Shown one piece after another: positions 36,274-45,530 of a stretch of 64,000 nt of DNA (position 1 is the stretch's first letter; the number at the start of each line of letters is the position of its first letter). The notes beneath the pieces were generated by a model, which had not been told where the DNA came from, ran no database searches, and saw only the letters and a list, made by a program, of their open reading frames with translations. The translations under genes were made by a program, and so were the position numbers. This DNA comes from an uncultured Verrucomicrobiota bacterium (GTDB taxonomy: Bacteria; Verrucomicrobiota; Verrucomicrobiia; Opitutales; Opitutaceae). The stretch spans positions 35,606-99,605 of the forward strand of contig CAIQAB010000010.1 in assembly GCA_903869675.1 (NCBI GenBank), written 5' to 3'.

Positions 36274-37887
36274 ATGGGCCGAGCGCTGCGCAATGTCGGG
36301 ATCGTCTCGGGGGTCACTATGCTTTCCCGCGTGCTCGGTCTCTTGCGGGACATGACGATCACGGCCGTATTCGGGGCAACTGCCCTGGCTTCGGCGTTCG
36401 TTACGGCCTTCACTCTGCCCAATCTTTTCCGGCGCCTGCTGGGAGAGGGTGCGCTCACTGCCGCCTTGGTGCCGACGTTGCAGGAGGAGACGCGTCAAAA
36501 CGGCGAGGCGGGGGCGGGGCGACTGGTCAGCGAGGTCGCCAGTTGGACACTCCTCGCAACCGGCGCGATCGTGCTGCTGGCCATGCTCGTGCTGGGGGCG
36601 CATGGTTGGTGGGCGCCTTTGCTCGAGACGGCGGGGATCGCGCCCGACACCGTCGCGCGCTGGGCGGCGGGAGCGCGGTTGGGCGTGGTCTTGTTTCCCT
36701 ATCTGGTGGCGGTGTGTCTCGCGGCCGTCTTCAGTGCGGCCCTGCAGACCCGCGGACATTTTCTCGAGCCGGCGCTCAATCCGGTGTGGCTAAATCTCTC
36801 CATGATCGGACTGCTGGGGCTGGGCGTCTGGCGGGTCGCGGCGGGAAACGCGGATGGTCGCATGGAATGGCTCTGCGCCGGTGTGCTCCTTGGCGGCGCG
36901 CTGCAGATGCTGGCGCCCGGCTTTGCGCTTATGCGACTGGGCTGGCGCCCGTGTTTCGCGCCGGTGCGGAGTGCGGGCGTCCGGCAGATCGCACTGCTCA
37001 TGGTGCCGACGCTCTTCAGTTCGGCTATTTATCTGGTCAACACGACCCTCTCGCGGCTTTTCGCCCTTTCGGTCGACGATGCCGCGGCGACTATTCTCAA
37101 TCTTTCCACGCGTCTGATGGAGCTGCCCATTGGTGTTTTCGCCATCGCGGTCTCGACGGTGTTTTTCCCTCGTATCGCCCGGCACGCCGCGGATGGCCGG
37201 CCTGAGTTGCTCGCCGCGGATTATCGCGAGGGTATGCGCCTGATTCTCCTGATCAATGTCCCTGCGGCGTTCGGTCTAGCGGTGCTGGCGGAGCCGATCG
37301 CCCGAGTGCTTTTCCAGCGCGGTGCGTTCACCGCCGCCGACACCGCGATCATGGCTCCGGTGGTCGGGGTAGGCGCGCTGGCCTTGCCCTGCCTCGCCTT
37401 CGTGAGTCTGGCGCTCCGGGCTTTTTATGCGCACAAAGACACCCGCACCCCGGTTCGCGCGGCCATTTGGAGTTTTGTGGTCAACGTCGTGGCGAGTCTG
37501 GTGCTGATGCGGCCAATGGGCGTGACAGGGCTGGCCATCGCCTCGACTTTTGCGGTTTTGGTCCAGGCGGGTTATCTGCAAATGAGGTTAACTCAGCTGG
37601 CGCCTGCCTTGGGCTTTGGTCCGCTGAAGGGACACCTGATCAAGGTTCTGGGGGCGTCCATCGCAATGGGCGCGGCGGTGCTCCTGGTGCGGCGGGGATG
37701 GCTGGTCTGGGTCGGGTTCGGCGGGTGGCGTGAGGCTACCGGCCTGATGGTTTGCGTGGGGGCGGGCTCAATTGTGTTTGTCGCGGCGGCCTGGGCGTTG
37801 CGCGTGGAAGGGCGCGACGAGTTAGCGGCCTTGGTGCTACGAAAAATGGGTCGTGGACGTCCGGCGGGAGAACGCGCTCCCGAGTAG
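36274..37887 (+). CDS. murJ: Lipid II flippase MurJ (MviN)
   Basis: Polytopic MOP-superfamily protein of 537 residues with about 14 hydrophobic segments. It moves the lipid II peptidoglycan precursor across the inner membrane. The N-terminus is the family hallmark: SGVTMLSRVLGLLRDM, then FRRLLGEGALTAALVPTLQE with the essential Arg residues. Later blocks include TTLSRLFALSVDDAAATILN, LPIGVFAIAVSTVFFPRIAR and RAFYAHKDTRTPVRAAI. The ATG at 36274 is preferred. A GTG at 36259 has GGGAG a few bases upstream and could be the true start, adding five residues. Transcription probably continues from lysR. Confidence 0.94.
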   Translation: MGRALRNVGIVSGVTMLSRVLGLLRDMTITAVFGATALASAFVTAFTLPNLFRRLLGEGALTAALVPTLQEETRQNGEAGAGRLVSEVASWTLLATGAIVLLAMLVLGAHGWWAPLLETAGIAPDTVARWAAGARLGVVLFPYLVAVCLAAVFSAALQTRGHFLEPALNPVWLNLSMIGLLGLGVWRVAAGNADGRMEWLCAGVLLGGALQMLAPGFALMRLGWRPCFAPVRSAGVRQIALLMVPTLFSSAIYLVNTTLSRLFALSVDDAAATILNLSTRLMELPIGVFAIAVSTVFFPRIARHAADGRPELLAADYREGMRLILLINVPAAFGLAVLAEPIARVLFQRGAFTAADTAIMAPVVGVGALALPCLAFVSLALRAFYAHKDTRTPVRAAIWSFVVNVVASLVLMRPMGVTGLAIASTFAVLVQAGYLQMRLTQLAPALGFGPLKGHLIKVLGASIAMGAAVLLVRRGWLVWVGFGGWREATGLMVCVGAGSIVFVAAAWALRVEGRDELAALVLRKMGRGRPAGERAPE

Positions 37888-37972
37888 TTTCAGAGCGGGC
37901 CAGCTGTTGCCTCCGGAAAAACAACCGCGGTTTAAGCTGTCGGCTGACTCCGGGTTCGTTTTAACCCAAGCC

Positions 37973-38977
37973 ATGTTCAAGAAGATCTGGGCGCAACACT
38001 GGTTCGTCTGTCTCTTGCCGGTGGCGTTTGCCCTGGCTTGGTTTGCGCCCTTCCTGGCGAGCAAGGGTGGTTGGTTGCGGCCCGAGATCACGACCAAGCT
38101 TGGGGTGGGGCTAATTTTCGTGCTTCAGGGCCTGCTGCTCCCGACGTCGGCGATGCGTGCGGCCATCGGCCAGGTGCGGTTGCACGCGGTGGTCCAGGGT
38201 ATGACTTTCGTGGGCTTTCCCCTGCTGGGCCTGGCGGTGGCCGCGCTGATAGGTCGCTGGTTGCCTGATGAACTGCGTATCGGTCTGGTTTATCTCAGCG
38301 TGCTACCTTCCACCGTCTCGTCGGCGGCGGTGCTCACCGCCAGCGCGGGCGGCAATACCGCCGGGGCGATTTGCAACGCGGTGCTCTCCAGCTTGCTCGG
38401 TATCGTGCTCACGCCGGCCCTGCTCGCGGTCTCGATGGGTCTGCAAGGCGTAACCCTCGGCGGCGTGGGCGGCGGGGTGGATGCAGGCAGAATCATCGTG
38501 GAGTTGCTGAAACTCATCCTCGCGCCGCTACTAGTCGGGCAACTTCTGCGCCTGCGTCTCGGCGACTGGGCGGCCCAACACAAGAAGCGGCTGGGCACGC
38601 TAAGCACGGCAGTGATTCTCTTTATCGTGTTCGCGGCGTTCTGCGACGCTTCAAAGGGCCGGGTCTGGACCGCGCACGGCGCCAGCTTGCCAATGGAGGC
38701 GTTGGCGATTGCGGGCGGCTTGTTCGCGGCAGCGACCTGCGTGACGCGCGCGCTGGTGCGGTCGACGGGCCTCAAGGCGGGCGACGGCATTGCGGCGGAG
38801 TTTTGCGCGGTGCAAAAAACCCTCGCTTCTGGGGTGCCGCTGGCTGGCGTGATCTTCGCTGGAGATCCGCGCACCGGATTGATTCTGCTGCCCTTGCTGA
38901 TCTACCACCCGCTGCAACTTACGCTGCACGGCGCGTTGGCCGCGCGGCTGGCTCTGAAAAAATCGGCGGTGGCCTGA
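37973..38977 (+). CDS. Bile acid:sodium symporter family (SBF-like) transporter
   Basis: 334-residue membrane transporter of the BART/SBF superfamily, closest by eye to the SBF-like (YfeH-type) group. It has about nine or ten hydrophobic segments. Signature blocks are GVGLIFVLQGLLLPTSAMRA, then VYLSVLPSTVSSAAVLTASA with GGNTAGAICNAVLSSLLGI, and FCAVQKTLASGVPLAGVIF near the C-terminus. The start at 37973 is chosen because the upstream open frame overlaps murJ and has no transporter content. The substrate is unknown; members carry organic anions. Confidence 0.86.
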   Translation: MFKKIWAQHWFVCLLPVAFALAWFAPFLASKGGWLRPEITTKLGVGLIFVLQGLLLPTSAMRAAIGQVRLHAVVQGMTFVGFPLLGLAVAALIGRWLPDELRIGLVYLSVLPSTVSSAAVLTASAGGNTAGAICNAVLSSLLGIVLTPALLAVSMGLQGVTLGGVGGGVDAGRIIVELLKLILAPLLVGQLLRLRLGDWAAQHKKRLGTLSTAVILFIVFAAFCDASKGRVWTAHGASLPMEALAIAGGLFAAATCVTRALVRSTGLKAGDGIAAEFCAVQKTLASGVPLAGVIFAGDPRTGLILLPLLIYHPLQLTLHGALAARLALKKSAVA

Positions 38978-39002
38978 GGGAGCTCCGGGCGGAGAAATCT
39001 GC

Positions 39003-39075
39003 GTTAACCGCGGAGGGCGCGGATGGTGGCGGATGATTACGATATCCCTGTGGTTATGCGCCGAATCCGTGGTGA
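39003..39075. repeat. Dispersed palindromic repeat, degenerate copy
   Basis: A segment starting GTTAACCGCGGAGGGCGCGG and ending GAATCCGTGGTG resembles the element at 49002-49079, with the same repeated CGGAT units and closing ATCCGTGG. It lies in the gap between convergent genes. Confidence 0.45.
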
Positions 39076-39099
39076 AGATTCAGCGACCAGCGCCCGTTC

Positions 39100-40494
39100 T
39101 CAAAAACGCGGCATCCCGCCGCCGAAGCCGCCGAAACCGCCCGGACTGCCGCGCCCTCCGCCTCCGGCCTTGCGTTGCAGTTGCTCCATTTGACGCATCA
39201 TCTTTTTCGAGCCGCCACCCTTCATCATTTTCATCATTTGCTGCATCTGCTGGAACTGTTTTAGCAGTTGGTTGACGTCCACCACCTTTACCCCGGCACC
39301 GTTGGCGATGCGAAGGCGGCGGGAGCCGTTCAAAACGTCCGGCTTGCGGCGTTCTTGGTGGGTCATGGAAAGGATGATCGCCTCGGTTCTTTTCATGCCG
39401 TGCTCGGCGGCGTCCTCGTCGATTTTCATCCCGCCCATGCCCGGCATCATGCCCATCAGGCCTCCGATGGAACCGAGTTTTTTGATTTGCTGCATCTGCG
39501 CGAGAAAGTCCTCCAGGGTGAAGTCGACCTTGCGCATCTTCTCGGCCATTTTTTCCGCTTCCTTCTCATTAATCACCTCGGCGGCCTTCTCCACCAGCGA
39601 GACGACGTCGCCCATGCCGAGGATGCGGGAAGCGAGCCGGTCGGGGTGAAAAATCTCGAACTCGGAGGTTTTCTCGCCGGTGCCGACGAATTTGATCGGA
39701 ACGCCCGTTATGGACTTGATCGACAGGGCGGCGCCACCGCGGGCGTCACCGTCTAGCTTGGTGAGGATGAGGCCGGTGAGCTGGAGGGCCTCATGGAAGG
39801 CTTTGGCGACGTTGACCGCCTCCTGGCCGAGGGCGCCGTCGGCCACGAGCAGGATCTCGTCCGGCTGCACGCGGGCGCGGAGTTTTTTCACTTCCTCGAT
39901 CAGGTCGGCGTCGATCTGGAGACGGCCGGCGGTGTCGAAAAGGATCAGGTCGGCTCCGGCGGTTCGGGCGGCATCGAGGCCGACTGCGCCGATGCCGGGA
40001 ACGTCTTTAGAAACGCGGTCGCTGTAGAAGCCGAGTTCCTCCTGTTTTGCGAGGATTTCGAGCTGGTCGATGGCGGCGGGGCGGTAGACGTCGCAACCGA
40101 CGACAAATGGGCGGTAGCCGCGTTTCTTGAGTAGCTTTCCGAGCTTGGCGGTCGAGGTGGTTTTGCCGGAGCCATGGAGCCCGACCAGCAGGACCTTGAG
40201 CGGGCGGGCGGGCGAAAGACCGGTCGTTCCCTCTCCGAGAAGCCGCACCAGTTCGTCGTTGATGATTTTGACGATTTGCTGGCCGGGGGCAACGCCCTTG
40301 AGGACCTCCTGACCAACGCAGGCGGTCTGGACGCGTTCGATGAATTCGCGGGCGACCTTGAAGTGGACGTCGGCCGAGAGCAGGGCGGTGCGCACCTCCT
40401 TGAGGGCGTCGGCCATATTTTCTTCGCTGAGCTTGCCTGCGCCGCGGAGGTTGCGGAGAGCGGAGGAAAGTTTATCGGTAAGGGACGCAAACAT
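39100..40494 (-). CDS. ffh: Signal recognition particle GTPase Ffh
   Basis: SRP54-type GTPase (464 aa) that binds SRP RNA and signal peptides to target membrane proteins. The N domain is followed by the G domain with G1 [15 protein letters not shown] (usual GLQGSGKTT), [20 protein letters not shown], and [16 protein letters not shown]. The Met-rich M domain follows ([33 protein letters not shown]). The C-terminal tail is a Gly/Phe-rich repeat ([13 protein letters not shown]). The Gln-to-His change in G1 is a small oddity. It converges with the SBF gene. Confidence 0.97.
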   Translation of the reverse strand: MFASLTDKLSSALRNLRGAGKLSEENMADALKEVRTALLSADVHFKVAREFIERVQTACVGQEVLKGVAPGQQIVKIINDELVRLLGEGTTGLSPARPLKVLLVGLHGSGKTTSTAKLGKLLKKRGYRPFVVGCDVYRPAAIDQLEILAKQEELGFYSDRVSKDVPGIGAVGLDAARTAGADLILFDTAGRLQIDADLIEEVKKLRARVQPDEILLVADGALGQEAVNVAKAFHEALQLTGLILTKLDGDARGGAALSIKSITGVPIKFVGTGEKTSEFEIFHPDRLASRILGMGDVVSLVEKAAEVINEKEAEKMAEKMRKVDFTLEDFLAQMQQIKKLGSIGGLMGMMPGMGGMKIDEDAAEHGMKRTEAIILSMTHQERRKPDVLNGSRRLRIANGAGVKVVDVNQLLKQFQQMQQMMKMMKGGGSKKMMRQMEQLQRKAGGGGRGSPGGFGGFGGGMPRF

Positions 40495-40547
40495 GCACGC
40501 GCAGGTTTAGGATACGCGGAGGCAAAGCAACGCCGGAGAATCCCGGT

Positions 40548-40964
40548 TTACGGCAGGATTTTTGGGGGGGAGTGAACAGTGCCGGAATCGGAGGATAATC
40601 CCAACGACCGTTGAATTTTTTCCTTCATCAGCTTCAGGTCGAACGGCTTCACTACATAGTATGAGACCCCTAAGTTTTGAACGCTTTCGACTGTTCTCCG
40701 GTCGTGGACGGCGGAGCAAAGGATGATGCGCAGTTTTCTGAGTGAAGAGTGGGCCCGCACCCTCTGTGTAAGCTCCACCCCGCCGATCATGGGCATGCTG
40801 ACGTCGGCGATCAGCAGATCGAACGACTGATTGGGATCGGAGAGGTGCCACCAGGCTTCGGAAGCACTGGCAGTGGCGGTCACTTCCACGCCCGGGATGG
40901 TATCCATCAGGCCTTGCAGAAGGGTGAGGCAGCTTTCGTTGTCGTCGACGAGCAAGGCTTTCAT
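40548..40964 (-). CDS. Stand-alone response-regulator receiver domain protein
   Basis: CheY-like single-domain receiver of 138 residues. The acidic pair is in LLVDDNES, the phospho-acceptor Asp is in LLIADVSMP, the Ser/Thr switch is in ILCSAV, and the Lys is in VVKPF. No output domain is present, so it must act by protein contact or phosphorelay. The start at 40964 fits the family; an in-frame ATG 20 codons upstream adds non-family residues. No histidine kinase is near. It lies 53 bases beyond ffh on the same strand. Confidence 0.92.
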   Translation of the reverse strand: MKALLVDDNESCLTLLQGLMDTIPGVEVTATASASEAWWHLSDPNQSFDLLIADVSMPMIGGVELTQRVRAHSSLRKLRIILCSAVHDRRTVESVQNLGVSYYVVKPFDLKLMKEKIQRSLGLSSDSGTVHSPPKILP

Positions 40965-41107
40965 GGATGGATAGGGTGTGGTGAAAACAATAGGCTCCCC
41001 GGTTTTTTTTAAAGAATTTTTCACATAAGGTTGGGCGTCTGGCCGCGGCTATGGTCGTGCGAAGCGCGCTGGCTTTTCCGGGCGGCGTCCCTTGGGTTGG
41101 GCGTTCC

Positions 41108-41833
41108 ATGGATTCCCCTTTTTCTGCGTCCGACGGGCGGCCCGTTTCGCCGCGTATTCGGCGGGTGGGCGGCTTCGCCGAACTGCTCGCCACGCCGTTT
41201 GCGGACGGGGTCAACGCTCTCTGTTGGGAACGCACATTGCCGGGCGATTACGCCGAGGTGGCGCGACTCCTCGGCCACGGTGGGGGCGAGGCGATCACTG
41301 AACTCGATGAGGATCTGCTGCTCGCTCTGCCGGTGAGTCCGGCTGGAAGGGTGGCGATCGATTTCATGCTGGCGGACCTGCGGTGTCTGCGGGACCACGA
41401 CCTCGATCCGTCACTCAACTGCATCCACGGTTACCCCCGCGACGACGAGGCGGGCGTGGTGGCTACGGATGTGTTTTCCTATCACGCCGACCGGGCGCCG
41501 GTGGCGGCGGCAACCTGGCTTTGCACGTATTTCGGACCGTCCAGCGAGGGCCTGCCCAACGAGGACGCGCGCCGGCGGATTGATTTGCCCGAGACCCGCG
41601 CTGCGTTGCTGCGGGAGTTTGGCGGGGTCGACGGTGCCGACTTCGCGGCCTATCTGAGCGAGGCATGTTACGATCTCCACTATGCTCCGGCGGAAGGCGT
41701 GCGGCCCTATGGTTTTGGGGTGGGCAACCTCTGGCGGATCGCGGTGGAACATCCGGGCTGCCCGGTGCCGCCCTGCGTCCACCGTGCGCCGGAGACCGCG
41801 CCCGGCCAGCGGCGCTTGCTGTTGATCGGTTGA
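41108..41833 (+). CDS. DUF1826-like conserved protein
   Basis: 241-residue soluble protein. The middle part (SYHADRAPVAAATWLCTYFG, then GLPNEDARRR) and the end (CVHRAPETAPGQRRLLLIG) resemble the DUF1826 pattern of an HxD-type motif, a TYxG segment and a final VHR.P....RLLL block. That layout is reminiscent of a metal-binding beta-sandwich or dioxygenase-like fold, but this is inference. An extra insert of about 60 residues separates the two blocks. The ATG at 41108 is chosen over an upstream start by composition. No operon partner is seen. Confidence 0.5.
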   Translation: MDSPFSASDGRPVSPRIRRVGGFAELLATPFADGVNALCWERTLPGDYAEVARLLGHGGGEAITELDEDLLLALPVSPAGRVAIDFMLADLRCLRDHDLDPSLNCIHGYPRDDEAGVVATDVFSYHADRAPVAAATWLCTYFGPSSEGLPNEDARRRIDLPETRAALLREFGGVDGADFAAYLSEACYDLHYAPAEGVRPYGFGVGNLWRIAVEHPGCPVPPCVHRAPETAPGQRRLLLIG

Positions 41834-41880
41834 GCAATCCCGAAGATGCGGGCTTGCTGCAAACACGGCACATTCAAGGA

Positions 41881-42792
41881 TCAGTTTGAACGTTGGTTTG
41901 ATATAAGGAGTTCGTGGAAGCATTGAGCGGGGGACTTCCAGTTGAGGATCTTGCGGGGACGTTCGTTGAGCATCTCCTGGTAGGCGCGGAGCTGTTGATA
42001 CGAGACCAAGGAGAGGTCGGTGCCCTTGGGGAGGTAATGGCGGATGCGGTCGTTTTGGCTTTCGCAGGTGGCTCGTTCCCATGGGCTATGGGCGTGGCAG
42101 AAGAAGACCTTGAGCTGGAGGTTGGCGGCGAGGCTTTGATGTTCGGCCATTTCCTTGCCCTGATCATAGGTGAGGCTTTGGCGCAGGATGCCGGGCAAGG
42201 GGGCGAGCTTGCGCTCGAAGGCCTCGCGCACGCTGGTGGCGTCCTTCTGCGGAAGATGGCAGAGGAAGGTGTAGCGGGTCGTGCGCTCGACCAGCACCAT
42301 GTCCTTGAGCTGGCCTTGGGCCGAGGCGACGCTACGGCGGCGGGGACGGCGGGCGGCGTGGTGTCGACGCAGGCAGGCGACCAGTTCGCCCTTCAGTTCC
42401 CCTCGGGCCACGACGTAGACGTAGCGGTAGATCGACTCGTGGCTGGTGTGCATGGCGGGCAGTTCGGGGTTGTCGCGCCAGAGACTGCCGGCCACTTCCT
42501 CCAGCGACCAGCCCCGACGCAGGCGTGCATGCACTTCCGCTCGAAGCGGCGGGTGCTCCTCGATGTGGCAGCGACCGTGGCGAGCTGCGGAGCGTCGCGC
42601 CCTTGCCTGCCGATCAGCCACCTCGGCTTGGTAGCCTTCTCGCCCGCCGTTGCGCCTGAGTTCGCCACTGATCGCCCCCGCCGATCGGCCCAGCCGGCGG
42701 GCGATCACAGCCTGGCTCTCGCCCGCCCTCAGACCGGCTTGAAGCTCGATGCGTTCAGTAAGGTTCAGCGCTCGTCGCGTGCTCATCGACAT
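41881..42792 (-). pseudogene. IS30 family transposase with internal deletion
   Basis: 303 residues. The N-terminal helix-turn-helix (ALNLTERIELQAGLRAGESQ, then AVIARRLGRSAGAISGELRR) and the WSLEEVAGSLWRDNPELPA block are typical of IS30. After SAQGQLKDMV the sequence jumps straight to LVERTTRYTF. The ~38 residues normally between, which hold the first catalytic Asp (W-E-G-D), are missing without breaking the frame (junction near 42295-42300). The second Asp (LTYDQGKEM) and the Glu (SPWERATCESQND) remain. An enzyme missing one DDE residue should be inactive. The ATG at 42792 is used; 42786 is also possible. Confidence 0.82.
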
Positions 42793-42820
42793 GGCCTGCA
42801 CCTCGGCCGCTCGATTTTCA

Positions 42821-42874
42821 ACCAGAGGAGAGCCCGCAGACCCGCCAAGCCGGGTCTGCGGGTTCTCCTCTGGT
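42821..42874. repeat. 24-bp-stem hairpin inside the IS element
   Basis: Bases 42821-42844 are the reverse complement of 42851-42874 at 23 of 24 positions (the exception is a G-U pair), with a 6-base CCAAGC loop. Neither flank has a T-run, so it is not an intrinsic terminator. Confidence 0.9.
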
Positions 42875-42995
42875 CCCGTGGCCGGTCCGGCCTTCCATTT
42901 ATACTCGACGGTGACAGCCGCTCTATACTCGAAACCAAGCGTCAGGTTTGTGCATTCACTCCGATCCTTGAGCGCGCCCTTGGCTAAAAATCAAA

Positions 42996-44885
42996 TTAAC
43001 GGGCGGAAGGATATTTTATCGGGGCTGATTCCATCCTGCGGTTGGCGATCCACGCGCAGGTTTGCCTTTCCAAGGTAGTGAGCGGCACTGAGCCTTGGCC
43101 TAAAATCAAGTCGTGGAAAGATTTAAGGTCGAAGGCGGCCCCGAGTTGGGTGCGGGCCTGATCACGGAGGCGGATAATCGATTGGCGACCGACCATGTAG
43201 GCGGTGGCTTGGCCGGGCCAGACCGCGTAGCGCTCAACTTCGGTGACCACGCTGGAGCGCTGGTCGCCGGTGGTTTCGATCATGTAATCGATGGCCTGTT
43301 CGCGACTCCAACGCCGGTGATGGATGCCGGTATCGACGACCAGTCGGGCGGCGCGGAAAAGTGCGGATTGCAGGTAACCGATGCGGCCGAGGGGATCGCC
43401 GCTGTAGAGGCCCATTTCGTCGGCCATCTGCTCCGAGTAGAGAGCCCAGCCTTCGGCGTAGGCGTTGAAGCCGGCCAGGGCGGTGCGGAAAAACGGCAGA
43501 CCAGCCATTTCCTGTTGGATGGAGATCTGCATGTGATGTCCGGGGATGGCCTCGTGGTAGCTCAGGGTGGGCAGGGTGAAGCGGGGCCACTCGGCGAGAT
43601 CGCGGAGGTTGATGTAGTAGGCGCCCGGGCGGGAGCCGTCGAGCGCCGCAGATTGATAATAGCCACCCGGCGCGCCGGTCTGTGCGTAGACCGGCACTCG
43701 TTTGATTTCAACGCGGGCCTTGGGAAGGCGGCCGAAGGCCTCGGGTAGCCGTGCCTCGACCACGGCGACTTGATGGTTCAGATCGGCAAGGAGGGCGGCG
43801 CGGCCCTCGTCCGTATCGGGGTAGAGTTGGCCGGGCAGTTTGGCGATTTGCTTCAGGCGTTCAGCGAGGGGGCCGGGAGGGATGCCCTGGGCGGTCAGAC
43901 TGCGGTCGATTTCCATTCGTATTTCGGCGACGAGTTTTAGTCCCATCTCATGGATTTCGTTCGGCCCAAGGTCGGTGCTAGTCTGGGCCTGCAGGCAGGC
44001 GGCGTAGTAGACCTCGCCGCGGGGCAGACGCCAGACACCGGGCTCGGCGGAGGCGCGCGGGAGAAGTGCGATCAGTGCGGTCGATTGGCGGCGGTAGGCC
44101 GGTAGCACATGTTCGCGAACGATTATCTCGGCCCGCGTGGCGTAGTCGGCGGCAGTTTCGGGGGCGAGGCCGGGTATGGCGGCGGCGCGGCGGCGGATGG
44201 AGGTGACCAACACGGTGTCGGCGGGGGCCTTGGCGGCGAAGTCGTTTAATTGGCGGATCGCGCCTTCCAGGGCGAAGGCCGGGGGTGTCACACCTTTCTC
44301 CGCGTCGGCAATCACGCCGGCGGTTTCCTCGTCAAGCACCCGCTCGAAGCCGGCGAGGCGGGCGAGGTAGGCGTCGGCGTCGGCGATAGTGTCGAGAGGT
44401 TGCTGACTTTCGAGAAAGTCAGGCATCGCCAAATAGGAACCGGTGAGTTGCGTGACCGAGTATGGGCTGAAGCCGCCGAAACCGTAGTCGCCGTAGCCGA
44501 AGGGCGCGCCGGCTAGACCGGCGTCCAACATGGCCAGGGCGACCTCCACTGAGACCGACTCGCTCGGCGGCAGGGCGGTGCGATCAAAGGCGTCGAGGCG
44601 ATCGCGGTAGCTTTGGAAAAGCCGGACGCGGGCCGCGACGGCGGCTGGGGAGCCATCGGTCAAACGTGCGGCGAAGGGACCGCCGGCGCGGGCCTCATCG
44701 ACGCCCAGGGAGGTGGCGTATTCAGGGAACTCGTGCAGCACCGCGGTAGAGAGTTCGTCAAGCAAGGCAGCTACCGGACTGGTGGCGACGGTTGCGCTAG
44801 GCGCTAGGGTGGCGGGAGTGGATGCCGGAGCGGGCAAACAGGCCAGGGCGGAAAGGATGAGGGCGAGGTAGCGTGAATAGTTCAT
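42996..44885 (-). CDS. DUF885 family exported protein, metallopeptidase-like
   Basis: 629-residue protein with an N-terminal signal peptide (MNYSRYLALILSALACLPA). The DUF885 core contains HEAIPGHHMQ, an HExxH-like zinc motif, and FNAYAEGWALYSEQMADEMG, whose Glu is a likely third ligand. The end carries the conserved YMVGRQSIIRLRDQARTQLG. Members of this family are presumed zinc peptidases, mostly uncharacterised. The ATG at 44885 is chosen because it opens the signal peptide. It is divergent from the Lrp gene. The IS remnant lies 24 bases beyond its 3' end, and the coding frame is intact. Confidence 0.85.
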   Translation of the reverse strand: MNYSRYLALILSALACLPAPASTPATLAPSATVATSPVAALLDELSTAVLHEFPEYATSLGVDEARAGGPFAARLTDGSPAAVAARVRLFQSYRDRLDAFDRTALPPSESVSVEVALAMLDAGLAGAPFGYGDYGFGGFSPYSVTQLTGSYLAMPDFLESQQPLDTIADADAYLARLAGFERVLDEETAGVIADAEKGVTPPAFALEGAIRQLNDFAAKAPADTVLVTSIRRRAAAIPGLAPETAADYATRAEIIVREHVLPAYRRQSTALIALLPRASAEPGVWRLPRGEVYYAACLQAQTSTDLGPNEIHEMGLKLVAEIRMEIDRSLTAQGIPPGPLAERLKQIAKLPGQLYPDTDEGRAALLADLNHQVAVVEARLPEAFGRLPKARVEIKRVPVYAQTGAPGGYYQSAALDGSRPGAYYINLRDLAEWPRFTLPTLSYHEAIPGHHMQISIQQEMAGLPFFRTALAGFNAYAEGWALYSEQMADEMGLYSGDPLGRIGYLQSALFRAARLVVDTGIHHRRWSREQAIDYMIETTGDQRSSVVTEVERYAVWPGQATAYMVGRQSIIRLRDQARTQLGAAFDLKSFHDLILGQGSVPLTTLERQTCAWIANRRMESAPIKYPSAR

Positions 44886-45028
44886 GGCAGTCAGGGGTAT
44901 GGGGTGGTCTGACCTTTTCGTGGGCATAAACCAATCCGGATATTCCCCGGCCCAGATGGTAAGACGTTCTGGGCCGTGCAAGATTGGTGTGGCGTCTGGG
45001 CACGTGTCCTAGTGGTCTACCCATTTCC

Positions 45029-45517
45029 ATGAACCCCGTTCTCAAGCTGTTGCTCGAAGGTGGCAGGCTCTCGACCGCGCAGATGGCGCAGGTCGCGGGT
45101 CTTTCCGCCGCCGAAGTCGAACAGCACCTGGAGCAGCTGAAAAAGGATAAAATATTCCTCGGCTGGCGTCCGGTGCTCGATCTTTCCCGTGAGGCCGCCG
45201 CCGGGGCCGCCGTGCGTGCAGTCATCGAGGTGCGGCTTACGCCCGAGCGCGGCGGCGGTTTTAACCGCATGGCCGAGCGTCTGTGCCAGTTCGAAGAGGT
45301 CGAGTCGTGCTACCTGATGTCGGGTGCTTACGACCTGCTCGTCTTCGTCAACGCCCCCACGCTCCAAAAAGCGGCCGCCTTTGTTTCGGAGAAACTATCG
45401 ACCTTCGGCGGGGTGCTATCCACCAGCACCCACTTCTTGCTGCGCTCCTACAAGGAGGGCGGCTTCCGTCTCGACGACGGCGAAGGCCCGGGCGACCGTC
45501 TCAACGTTAGCCCCTGA
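45029..45517 (+). CDS. Lrp/AsnC family transcriptional regulator
   Basis: 162-residue regulator with an N-terminal helix-turn-helix (GRLSTAQMAQVAGLSAAEVE) and a C-terminal RAM ligand-binding domain (AAVRAVIEVRLTPE, VESCYLMSGAYDLLVFV). It lies 13 bases before an aminotransferase gene, so it likely regulates this gene in response to an amino acid. The start at 45029 gives the usual Lrp N-terminus; the upstream in-frame start adds 15 unrelated residues. Confidence 0.9.
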   Translation: MNPVLKLLLEGGRLSTAQMAQVAGLSAAEVEQHLEQLKKDKIFLGWRPVLDLSREAAAGAAVRAVIEVRLTPERGGGFNRMAERLCQFEEVESCYLMSGAYDLLVFVNAPTLQKAAAFVSEKLSTFGGVLSTSTHFLLRSYKEGGFRLDDGEGPGDRLNVSP

Positions 45518-45530
45518 GCGGAGTATTCTC

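Larger units (their letters stand above)
41874..42971. mobile_element. IS30-type insertion sequence, degenerate copy (ends approximate)
   Basis: About 1.1 kb carrying an IS30-type transposase gene on the minus strand. Imperfect inverted repeats lie at 41874-41890 and 42955-42971 (14 of 17 positions match). The likeness continues weakly outward, and further inside a shared AAACCAA block is visible at both ends, interrupted by about 12 extra bases on the right. No target duplication could be confirmed. A large hairpin (42821-42874) lies inside the element, between the transposase start and the right repeat. Confidence 0.7.

Noticed and set aside
42821..42874. The long hairpin as a Rho-independent terminator or integron attC site
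   Set aside because: Neither flank carries a T-run, and no RYYYAAC/GTTRRRY core sites are present.
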